A stretch of DNA of 64,000 bases, from positions 558,001-622,000 of the forward strand of contig JACONQ010000013.1 in NCBI GenBank assembly GCA_014281115.1. Reading direction: 5' to 3'. This document shows, one piece after another, positions 54,464 through 64,000 of this stretch. The notes below the pieces were generated by a model that was not told the origin of the DNA, did no database searches, and saw nothing but the letters and a program-made list of their open reading frames with translations. The translations under genes were made by a program, and so were the position numbers. Within the stretch, counting starts at the first letter, position 1. Every line of letters starts with the position of its first letter. Origin of the DNA: Laburnicola sp. R22_1. Its lineage: Eukaryota; Ascomycota; Dothideomycetes; Pleosporales; Didymosphaeriaceae.

Positions 54464-57400
54464 TCATCGATCCTTGATGTTCGATGAGAAGTGGAAGCTG
54501 AGAAACTCGAATCGATCTTTTGAATCAGCGCGGCCGTCAGCTGTCAGCGTGCTGGGTGCGTTGATGTCTGTAGGGAGAGGAGCTCGGATCGTCTGTGGAG
54601 GGTCTCGCGGCTCCAGGAGCAGAGATCGCCGGTAGTAGCTCTGGACATTGGCTTGATCACTCGAGTGCATTCGCTGAATTTGGGACTCCATCCACTCCTG
54701 CATTTCGGGAACGGCCGACAGAGCGTAAGGGACTTGGAATGATTGGAGTTGACCAATAATTTTGGCCGTCTTCATGTGTTTGTCGAAGTTTATGACGGAA
54801 ACACCATCCTCGCCGCATTCACCACGAAGCTGGCGGGTTGTACCATTGCCGACATCCACAAACGTGAGGTCCGTGAGATAGATACCAACGAACGGGATAC
54901 AGGGAGCGACATGGTTTTGAAGACGCTGACGAAGAACCGCATAGTTGCGGCCCACGTCGGTGATGGTCTTGAGTTCATCGAGGCGAGCCTTTGTCTTGGC
55001 AGATACCAGCTCCCATGTTCTCTTCAAACGTAGCACCATAGAAGAGTTCAATGAGCAGATGATGGCCATCAACGAGTCGTAATTGTTGAGCTCCAAGCAC
55101 CTGACTGCAATCTTCACCCATTGTTTGATTACAACGGCACGTTTCTTAGCATCCTCCAACTGTAGGATTGTATCCGCAACCAAGTTAGCCAGATCATTCG
55201 AGAGTGTCGACATCGCTCTAACATTCAGGGCCTTGGACCCGGTCTTCTTTGTCCATTGTAGATCGAGAAGTTCTTCCGGTTGTATCGAACAAAAGAGCTT
55301 CGATTCGATTATGGTGAACTGCCTCGCCATCTCTAAGGGGTCGAAATCGAGAATACTGCATTGGGTTTTGCCTTCTTTCCATGCCTTCAAGGCACTCAAT
55401 TGGCTCCTGGTAATGCAAGGGCTAGGTGCATTGTTGTCGGCCGGTATGAAGACAGAACCAGATATACCAGTCTTGCCCAACGAAGACGCCAGACGCGGCA
55501 CGAGAGTTCCGGCGCGAATATCAGTGGCCCTGGAGGTGAGCTCTGCAAGACGTTTGCCGGCGGCGGGTAGGGCCGACCGCAGCTTACCGGTCGCAAAAGA
55601 GAAAATTATGCCGAGGGCTGCAGAATCTGTATCCACTACCCAGTGACTTTCGAGCCAGACCTTGAAGACATTATACACCCGTAGACGCACAGGGATGCCA
55701 ACCGTTTGGCTGTCGCCGATGAGGTCAAATCGACTAATGAGGCATTGAGCCAGTTCCACTGGGGTGGTAAAGAGTCGGAAAGTGAGATAAAATGCGGTAA
55801 CGAAGCTAGTGTCTGGCGTGGCGTCATGAGTTGTCAACTGTTCCACCAAAGCTGGCAGTGAGCCTCCAGAGATCTGGCCGTCTTTGTTATAGACAAGTTC
55901 ATGGGCGTACGTCGTTTCAAGCAAGTGCTCTTCAGCAGCAGCAACATCCTCACTCGCCACAGACCGAAGCTCCGATGAGCTGCCAAAACTACTAACAAGC
56001 GTTTGTGCACTTTGTTTCTTTGCCGGAGAATGGTCGGGTGTTGTAGCTCTGGTCGAAGTCTGCGATAGGATGCTTCCAGTATCACCCCGCATGCTGTATC
56101 TGTGTGTGCTGCTGGAATCAGCCACGGACGCATTGACACTGTCGGTCCTGGCAGGCTTAGCGAAGAATCGCTGTGTTGCACTGGCCGGGCTGTGGGAATA
56201 GTCCGTAGGGCTAGGCTGGGGGAGGAGAGGAACAGGATGATGATTCAAAAGCGGTGGCAGAGACGACACAGAGGACCGAGATGAGGTTGCGATCGGGCTG
56301 TCGACACAAGCGTCCAGGGCATTCTGATTCGGCTGGAGAGTGGTGTTTTGACTGTCTGCTGATGGGGAGTGAGGAACTTCGGGAAGTGGTTTCGATTCGG
56401 AGGAAATGATTAGAGGTGGTAGCAGCTTGCGCTCATCGACTGGTGGCAGAGGTAGCGGTTTATCGGTCTCTGCGGGTGGTTCCGGCTGCCTTGGGACCTC
56501 GGGCTGCACTATCTCTTGAGGTGGTTCCTCGCCGATCTGATCAAAAATTGTTTTAGTCAGGCCGTCTTCACTCTCGAACTCAAAGTCGCCTATCCGCTCG
56601 ATCACCAGCCTTGCTTTTGTAGCGCAGTCTCCGGCTGAGCGAACGCAACTTGTGGCCGCCGAGACGAGGTGCCTTCCCCGGTCCGGCATGACCACCTCTT
56701 CATCCATGTCCGCATCGGAGCTGGTGAACATGTCCTTGGTCGCCTGGACAAGTTCGGTAAGTCGCGTGTACATGGTTTCCCTTGCCTGTTCCAGCTGTTC
56801 GGATCTTCGTGAATCGCGTTCCCATACTTCGTCGACGACTGTGAGCAGCTTCCGGCATGCGACGACAGATTCGTGTGTGGTTACGGCGAGCTCTTCAGAG
56901 GAACGCGACTGCAGATGCAACCCAATAAATGAACCGAGAAAGCCTAGAAAAGAATCGTGTGCAGCGTTCAGCCGCTCTGAGGCCAGGTTCTGGTTCCGAT
57001 GACCTTGAGACTTTCCGGTGTACGACAGGCGGTGCGTAACGGATAACCGATTTACCTGACCATGGGGTTGTGGAGGTAAAAGTGGTGATTGGAGCGTGTC
57101 CGAGTCGGAAGGGATCGAGAATGCGACAGAAAGACGCGCGAGGTTACGAGGCGGTTGCGTTGCTTCGTTGTCCGCTTGCGCTTGCGTTACATATGCACTC
57201 GCTTGTACTACGGAAGTTGGTCGTTCATTCGCTTGCGCCAAATCCGCTTCGTTCTGATTCGACGCTGCCGGCGGTTGCACCGAGGGATCAGCGGAGTCAG
57301 ATGGTGGGGTCAGAGGTCTATTATTGCCCTCCCCCATGCCAAATGACAGCGACACCGCATCCTGCGCCCATATGTCGAGAAAACGGACCGCTCTTGTCAC

Positions 57401-58244
57401 GAGCTTGAACGATTTAAGCACAAGCTCATCCAGGCGCACGAAAGCCGGAACAGGCAAGTCGTTGGACTCTAGAACCTCGTGCAGTTTTTTCGCAGTCTTG
57501 ACGAGAGATGAAAGATCGCCTAGTAATCCTTTGCGCATCCGGCGGAGACCGACATGGGCTACGATGAGAGGAGAATCCCTGGTAAGGCAATCCGTCCTTT
57601 CCTAGACAACAGTAAGCCATACTCTGTCCCCAGCTAGCACACAAACGAGAACGAGATCTACTTACAAGGAAAAAGCGAACTCCGGCAATCATACCTCTCA
57701 CATAATCCTGTTTCATGAAGGCTTCCAAGTCGCCATTCTCACCATCGCGAACAAGGTCCCATAAATTCATAAGTGAGTTTAGAAGGTTCCTTATAGTCGG
57801 GTGGTCGTACGGTTCGCAATAATTTGTAGGAAGCCATCCACGAGCTCCGGATGCCAGTAAAGTGCCGTCGGCCCAACCGTTTGGGTGAACCGAGTGTACC
57901 AGAATGACATCCCCTTGGTTGATGGGGACGGTGATGGAAGATTCGTCCGTCGATGAAGAAACAGTGGAACTGGGGTGAAAATGGTAGAAGGCTCGCAGGT
58001 AGTTATGGAAGACGGGATGCTGAGGTTCTTGATATGTGAGTACTTCTTTGGAAGAACGGGGCGTCAACGGCGGCGACATCTGCGACGGCGACGTTACGGA
58101 TTGTCCTCCTCTTGATGATGATTGCCGAGAGTGACCTGGCCCCTTACTCCGCGATCGCTGGGGCGATTTCTGGATGTTCAATGGCGCCACAAATGCGCTC
58201 GCGTGCTTGTCCGTCTCGTCCGTCTCCAGGATGAAGTCGGCCAT
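54464..58244 (-). CDS. CDC25-type Ras guanine-nucleotide exchange factor with SH3 domain
   Basis: Activates Ras by exchanging GDP for GTP. Exons 58244-57666 and 57601-54464 join to 3717 nt (1238 residues). The start is the ATG at 58244; longer upstream frame lacks ATG. An SH3 domain lies near residues 75-145 (VFHNYLRAFYHFHP, VILVHSVHPNGWADGTLLASGARGWLPTNYCEP). A long serine/proline-rich linker (about 300-700) follows. RasGEF_N starts at about residue 740 (LVYNKDGQISGGSLPALVEQLT, FVTAFYLTFRLFTTPVELAQCL). The catalytic RasGEF domain starts at about residue 945 (PLEMARQFTIIESKLFCSIQPEELLDLQW, AIICSLNSSMVLRLKRTWELV, VPFVGIYLTDLTFVD-like FVGIYLTDLTFVDVG). It belongs with Cdc25/Ste6-like fungal factors that feed cAMP or morphogenesis pathways. 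Intact. Confidence 0.92.
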
Positions 58245-60961
58245 GGCGGGCTGCGGAAAAAGAGGGAGAGCTCTCGCCGAAGCTGGGAGAGGGCGCTCCA
58301 ATACCGGCGCGCTAGCTGTGCGACTCAAAATTGCTCAGGCATCGAAATTGGACCGGGCTGAGTGCAGTGGAGGACGGGGTTTGGGCGGTTTGCAGTTGGT
58401 GAGAATGCAGAGCACTTGGTGGAATCGGCGAGGCCGGTCTGAGCGTATCGATGGTTGTTGTTTGGCTGAAGGCGATGTCAGTGCTTGCTTGTGTACTGTT
58501 GTTGTGATGGGCACAAGAGGAATGGTTCGGCAAAGAATGGCCCGATGCGAAGAATGTGACGTTGCGGCAAGACGTACCCGTGAGCCGAATGCTGCAGAGC
58601 GTTTCAAAGCACAATCGAAAGCGGATGTCCAGCGGGCTGCAGCACGTTCTGCGCAGAGCAACGTGCGACGTGTGGTCCTTTTCGGGCGCGGGCTGGTGTA
58701 GCAGGATGACGAATTGGAAAACAGGCGTGATGCGTGCCGTGCGACGGCCTCGACGCCAACGGGACGGCTGTGACAGCACGAGTTTCCGGGAAGCTCTGTA
58801 TGCCGCGGCAGAGGGTGGTTATTAGTAAAGGTGGTGACGGCGGGCGAGTGTGTCGGCAGCGGCAGGCAGGCCGGAGGGCGGGTTGGTGAGAGAGGGATAG
58901 CGAGTGTGCGGTGGTGCGGTGGTGCGGAGGGACGGCTCCACGGGTAGTGCTCGCTGGTTGTGCTTGCCGTCGTGCGATGGCGCGGAGAAGTTAAGAACGG
59001 GCTGGTGGCCAGGTACTGCAGCAAGGGTCGTGCTCTTTCAACGGTCGCAAGTTCCCGTTGGTGCACGCAAAGGAAGGAGCGGCCAGGACGCCGGCAAAGG
59101 GCAGGCACAGAAGTCGCAACACGGCGCAGCTGCAAGGCGAGTCGAAGACAGTGGAGGGCGAGGGCCGAGTCAACAATATGATCAGATCAATGACAGCCTG
59201 CAGCGTGGGAGCTCACGGTCGGTGTGCAGAACTCTGCCAGCGCCCGTGCCAGTGCGTGCACCTGTCAGTGCACCCGAGCCAGGGGCCTCTTTGGGCACCC
59301 CAGCAGCTGCACACTGCACGCTGCACAGGACGTGCACGGGCGTCAACAGGGCCATGCTCGTTCGCGCCATCCCAAACGGGACCGCGAGAGCTCCCTGAGG
59401 CCCTGGGCTCCTTGCACCGCGTCTTCTATCCATTCACCCAGCCAATTGCGTCTTCCTTGCTCTCCTGCCTGGCTCCGTTGCTATCTACTACGAGCAGCCC
59501 GCGCCGGCGTCGTGCACGGCCTCGGCCGGACCTTCCCCCAGTCTTCCTCCTCCTTCATGGCATCGCGCGACACCCGTGGACTGGACTCGACCTCTGGCCC
59601 TCACCACCACCACGGCCTCGTAAGGGGAAGCGGCACGACGTCGACAGACGCGGCCGCCTGCATCCGACCCGCAGGCACATGCAGACACGAACCACGAGGA
59701 GCCACGCTGGCCTGCACCTCGGCTCGCTGCATCCGACCCCGGCCGCTCCCAGTCGCGAACCCGCGCTAGGGACACGGAAGAGGCCAGGATGCACCCGGAT
59801 CATCGCCTTTTCTGAATTCTGAAATTCCGACGGCCTTTTCTTCACGCCAATGCAGAACGCCTGGCGGCCAATTGGTCGCAGCACATGTTATTTCCGCGGA
59901 TATTTCTCGCCAAAACACCCGCTTCTTCATCCCACCGTCCATGCTTTCTGCACGTCTGAGCTTCGAGCGTTGCTACCCAACACGAACTGGCTTGGAAATG
60001 TATCCGGTCGGCGGCACAGGACCGAAAGTTGTTGGCCTGCAGCCTCCCGTACCCCACCGGTGGTGCCGGTACCCCACTCAAACGACGGTGTGAATTCCAC
60101 CACGGCTCCATATCGGTGCATGTCCGGGTACAGGGACTGGGGAAGACCTCAACGTTCGCCGACCGTGACCGCTCTTGTACCCCTGCTCCTGCCCGAACAG
60201 CTGTTCCGGTATCCTCCTCTGCTCTGCCAATCCCCTGGTTATTGTCTGGGCCGCCTGGTTGGTCGGACAGATACCACGTTTGTTAACTGCACAGGTGCTT
60301 TTTTGGAAAATTGCGTGTCCCGGATCCCCATAGGGGTCGTGCTCATGCAATACGCAACCCCTATAGCGATCGAATCCGGCATCTTGTATCTACTGTGTAG
60401 GCTCCGCTTACACGGTGACCATGGAGTCTCATTCGTTCTTGATACTATGGGTCTGGGCCGCCCACACACAGCTATGGTATGCAGCGAGGCCCAAATCGTC
60501 GGGGAAGCGCTTGTATAACTATACATAGCAGAAAGCGGGCAATCTGCATCGCCTCCACTAGAACCAGTCATCTGGGAACGGATGCAAAGCAGGCCAATTG
60601 TAGTAGCGGAGAGTCTTTGCTTTCTACAGTACATCCCCCAACATCCAGCACTTTCATCCACAGAAGACTTGATACGGGTACCCGGCAAGGAGCAGCAGTA
60701 GCAGCAAGGCCGAAATCATGGTTGTGCTGCTTTCAAGATGGCTATTTCAAATTTGCTATACGGCGACAGAGACGTGGAGCTTCGACAGCTCCCACCTTTC
60801 CTGGGAAGGGAACTCACTCGTTAGCAAGAGCGTTGGTAGCTGCCGACTTCCGCCAACATCAGCACGCTACAGAACGTCAGAAAACGCTGTTACATTTTTA
60901 AGCACCATTGCTAATAACAACAAACTAAGGCAATAGAGTTAAAAGCCCTTAGCAAAATAGT
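58245..60961. other. Long gene-poor stretch
   Basis: About 2.7 kb without a supported gene. Several frames of 150-266 codons exist on both strands (for example 58335-59135 minus, 59058-59822 plus, 59850-60518 plus). They overlap one another, are rich in serine, arginine and proline and lack domains or conserved motifs; they look like consequences of GC-rich sequence. The left part must hold the promoter of the RasGEF gene. Confidence 0.6.
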
Positions 60962-61003
60962 TACTGTGGTTGCAGCCCTAAGTTTTTGCCAGTCTCCACA
61001 ATG
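60962..61003 (+). repeat. MITE left terminal inverted repeat with TA
   Basis: TA duplication followed by the repeat that begins CTGTGGTTGCAGCCC. Reverse complement of 61236-61278 with one mismatch (T versus G). Confidence 0.8.
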
Positions 61004-61235
61004 CCGAGCCGCCACAGAGCCTTCTAGAACCACCTAGCATAGGTAACTTTCGCTAAATTTTATTCTAGGCAGTAATTTATAAGCAAAAAAAAAAACTATT
61101 AAATAACTTAGTACCTAATTATTTCTATTTCTAGCAAGCCTTTATGCTTACAGCATATATTTTACACATAAATTAAACAAGTTACTACCCTAGTACAATT
61201 AATAGGTTCCAAAACACCTAGGGAGCACGGTCCTA

Positions 61236-61278
61236 GCATTGTGGAGACTGGCAACAACTTAGGGCTGCAACCACAGTA
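61236..61278 (-). repeat. MITE right terminal inverted repeat with TA
   Basis: Ends GGGCTGCAACCACAG followed by TA. Counterpart of the left repeat. Confidence 0.8.
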
Positions 61279-62960
61279 CAGTAATTAAGTAGTGATGTTC
61301 GGCGGGCCAAAGTCCCGGTCGCAGTGACGTTCCAGACTCCCGAGGTCAAGCTGGCAGTGGCAGCTGGCCCATGCTCGCGGAACAGCGTCACTCTTCCGCG
61401 ACAGCACTAAGATTCCGAATAGCTGTCGCCAAGCACGAGAATCATTTCGCAAATTCGGCACCGTTCCCACGTCAACACTGTGACTAGCGATCGCGCTAGA
61501 CCAGTTGTTCTTTAGGGTTTGTGGTTACGGCCAAGCGGCCGACTACGGATTAGCTTTTACTCGACACTGGGCGTTGGCCGCGACTCATTTATGGCCGCCT
61601 CGGCTTCCTGACTATCAATTAGCGGTCACAGAAAATGAGCTCCTTCATTTATAATACGCGGCCGGCAGTTGATTTCAAGCAAAATCGACCGAGTTCAACG
61701 GCCACCAGAAGACCAGGCGCCATTCTGCCATATTTATCACAACCCATTTTCACAGCTGGGGACTCTGGGAAGGATGAACACGAGGAGGTTGACGAGTCAT
61801 ATCGTCGCTTCTACGGCTGTGGGTTGTGATGCCTGTTGATTAATAACTCGGTGTTCAGGATCGAGAGCCCTGCACTGTGCAGGGTGCTTGGGCAGTGTAT
61901 CGATAATCGGAGCACGCGTTCGGAGCTCCACTGGGCGATAGCCGCACTGCAAATCGCACTGGTTACGTGGCACAAACAGTACAGAGGTACCATCGCGGCT
62001 GTTGCTCAAACCATATCTGCCGTCGGGGACCCTGTCATCATTGATCAATGTTGCGAAATCGACACCAATGACCCGCGTTCCTGCGGCCTGCCTTTCTGTG
62101 AGCTTTGCACCGATGTACGCAAGCAAGATGCTCGTCGACGATCAGCTCAAAATGGTAATCCTCATATTATCCTACATGTAATTTCCGCAACATTCGATGC
62201 ACCCCAGGTTAGAGCTACCTAGGTTATGATTGATACCTAACCGGTTCTGTGGAGTCACCGGCAACGCCGTTCACGTGTAGACTACAACGGGATTTGTTAT
62301 TCGGTCGATCCGGCCTGATCTACAATATTCGTTGGTCGTGGTAGTCTGGGATAGACCCGGTGCTTTCAGCAGCCCTGTATCTGCGCTCGATTCCATCTGC
62401 TGGAAGGTGCTCTGCACCACCTGGCAGGCGCGAGTCGTCTCATTGTTTACCAGCTATTACGTAGCAGCGCTATATAGTAGGATCTGCCGATCCGATCAAT
62501 CCAACACACTTACGCTCCACTTTCTTCACCATCATCCCGTTTTCTACCACAAAAAGCCTCTCGACGCCATCGGTTCAGTGACCTAAGGTGAGATATGAGG
62601 CTTTTGCTATCTGGTACGCTGATAAAATCCTAATCTTAGTTTTGGTATGTTTACGTATACGCTCCGCGAGTATATCGAACTATGGTTACTGACATGTGCA
62701 CGGGCATGGTGCATCCAACTGATATCACGTGACTCATCACGTAATTGATGACTAAGCGAACAAGCTGAGAACAGCAAAGGAAAACACACGTCTATCGAAC
62801 TATTCCATTTAATGGCCGCTATAAGTTGGCTTACGGATCTGGATACATTCCTGTGTATTAAATGACCGTTGTCGTGGGAGATTCTAACCTAGTCCGAGTC
62901 CTCACAGTACACTGAAAGGATAAAATACATACATATTAGGATCGCTTTCGATGAACGGTT
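61279..62960. other. Gene-poor stretch
   Basis: About 1.7 kb with no supported gene. Opposite frames of 128 (61836-62222, +) and 109 codons (61797-62126, -) overlap and show no motif. Confidence 0.5.
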
Positions 62961-63878
62961 CTATTCGGGTTGTTGATCTTGGGCCTCCTGGAGCAACTTC
63001 ACCATCTGTGTCTTCTTGCCAGACACCGCGAGGTCCTTTGCCGTTTCACCGTTTCCACTACGCAGATTCAAATGGATCTTTTACTCCAACAAGAAGTTCA
63101 CAAACTTAATCTGATCATGCGTCGCTGCGATATGAAGTGCGGTACCGATATTATCCTCCTCGGCGAAGTGGAACAGGGGGAAGAGCTCGTTGATGTTCGC
63201 GCCCTGGCTGAGTAAAATCTTCGCAGACTTAATGCGGCCCTTTTTCGCTGAGTTCTTTAAGGCATATGAGCCTTGGATATTCGCGCCATACTCAAAAAGG
63301 ATCTCTAGGATCTCGGTAGATGGTAGCGAAGCAGCATACGCAAGATACGTTTCGAAAGGAATCCAGTACATTTCATCTAGATCAGCGCCCTTTTCTCACA
63401 GAAATCAGATCAGGTCAATATGCTTGTACAATATAGCTAACCCAAGTAGTGTAGGTAGCTTGTCCATCCTGTAGTTAACAGGAAGACCAAAGTCTATGAG
63501 TGTTTGTATGACTTTTGGGTCTCCTCCCATGACAGCCCGTCGGACGACGACGTTAGGAACTCTTGATGAACGCCACTCTTTGTGGACGTTACTAAAGTCA
63601 ATGCTAGGCTCCTAAGGCTGCTTAGATAATAGAGCGTTGGTTAGAAGGTAGCGGAGTAGGTCCAGGCGGCGGCCGTGCGCTGCATCTGCCATGGCTATTT
63701 TGAATAAAGGCATGGTCTGATTTGGAGTGCCAGCTACGAAGAGGCGGGGCGTGTGTGTTTCTACTTCCAAGAGGGAACCTTGGGCGCAGGCTCTAACAAG
63801 TGCGCGCCCGATGGTTCGAGCGGAAGTCGGTGACGCGGCCATATCTAGTGTGGGTTTGCGAGGTGTCGCAGGGAACAT
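62961..63878 (-). pseudogene. Ankyrin-repeat gene with four nonsense codons
   Basis: One continuous frame from the ATG at 63878 (alternative 63842) to TAG at 62961, about 305 codons, crosses four stop codons: TAG (about 63614), TGA (about 63412), TGA (about 63406) and TAA (about 63081). No frameshift is needed. Ankyrin signs are RRLDLLRYLLTNALL, VIQTLIDFGLPVN, EILEILFEYGANI, GRIKSAKILLSQGANINEL, GTALHIAATHDQIKFVNFLL and GETAKDLAVSGKKTQMVKLL, about six repeats. Each stop could come from one C-to-T change (CAG, CGA, CGA, CAA). Without them the protein would be a typical fungal ankyrin repeat protein with no other domain. Confidence 0.8.
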
Positions 63879-64000
63879 GGGTTTGTGTTCGGTGGTTTTC
63901 GGTGGTTGGGTTGATTGAGCAGTGCAGAAAGAGCACCTTGATACTAACAATTACGCGTAGATACGGCTGGTGACGGAGATGGTGGGATGATGATGCCTCT

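Larger units (their letters stand above)
60962..61278. mobile_element. MITE, Tc1/mariner-type
   Basis: Non-coding element of 313 bp (60964-61276) between TA dinucleotides, the Tc1/mariner target duplication. Its terminal inverted repeats are about 40 bp (60964-61003 and 61236-61276), starting CTGTGGTTGCAGCCCTAAG, and differ at one position. The interior is AT-rich (poly-A run, TTAAATAACTTAG) and has no frame. It needs a transposase supplied elsewhere. Confidence 0.85.

Noticed and set aside
58335..59135. 266-codon minus-strand frame
   Set aside because: It overlaps the RasGEF promoter, starts without convincing context, is rich in Arg/Ser/Pro/His with no domain, and competes with other open frames in the same GC-rich DNA.
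59058..59822. 254-codon plus-strand frame
   Set aside because: Same composition problem; no motif, no conserved start, overlapping open frames on the other strand.
59850..60518. 222-codon plus-strand frame
   Set aside because: No recognisable motif and the opposite strand is also open; treated as chance.
61797..62222. Overlapping 109- and 128-codon frames
   Set aside because: Opposite strands, no motif, no codon preference visible; insufficient for a gene call.

Overview
The window is nuclear DNA of a filamentous ascomycete (Pezizomycotina). Short introns of about 45-60 nt with GT-AG borders interrupt most genes, and every conserved gene is of fungal type: a Dal5-type permease, Fung_rhodopsin, a CYS3/MetR bZIP, VTC1, Chl4/CENP-N and a HET domain. 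The BTB-like and HExxH accessory families fit a dothideomycete best, but I infer that class from style, not from a search.

The left part (1-31 kb) is accessory. It opens with an anion:cation-symporter-type MFS permease and an intronless secreted protein with two GH43 domains. Next come a diverged 115-bp direct repeat and a dead hAT transposon (7603-10687). The hAT stops 50 bp before the start of an alpha/beta hydrolase gene (S15/CocE type). That gene also carries a 5'-truncated Tad-like LINE in intron 1 and two one-base shifts in homopolymers. From there to 28 kb lie three different cytochrome P450s, a seven-helix Fung_rhodopsin protein, a DHA2-type drug-efflux MFS and a class A FAD monooxygenase. 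This looks like an oxidative tailoring cluster with no PKS, NRPS or terpene synthase in view. A kinase relic and an AT-rich island interrupt it. Two related BTB-like genes follow, separated by a GC-rich 19-bp minisatellite with a 120-bp higher-order period.

The core blocks are 31.7-38.5 kb and 43.7-58.3 kb. The first holds VTC1, a Tctex-type dynein light chain, a CYS3-like bZIP, Chl4/CENP-N and a conserved unknown with a helix-hairpin-helix-like motif. The second holds a large JmjC protein with a CXXC-type zinc finger and AT-hooks, COQ2, ribosomal protein eL31, a CHY/RING E3 ligase and a CDC25-type Ras exchange factor with an SH3 domain. Several neighbours are divergently paired (VTC1/dynein, CYS3/CHL4, JmjC/COQ2).

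Between and after these blocks lie decaying accessory segments. At 39-43 kb are an HExxH-type gene model and a truncated HET gene beside an AT-rich island. At 58.9-64 kb are a gene-poor stretch, a Tc1/mariner-type MITE and an ankyrin pseudogene. All four of its internal stop codons can be explained by C-to-T changes, as expected from repeat-induced point mutation or a similar process.
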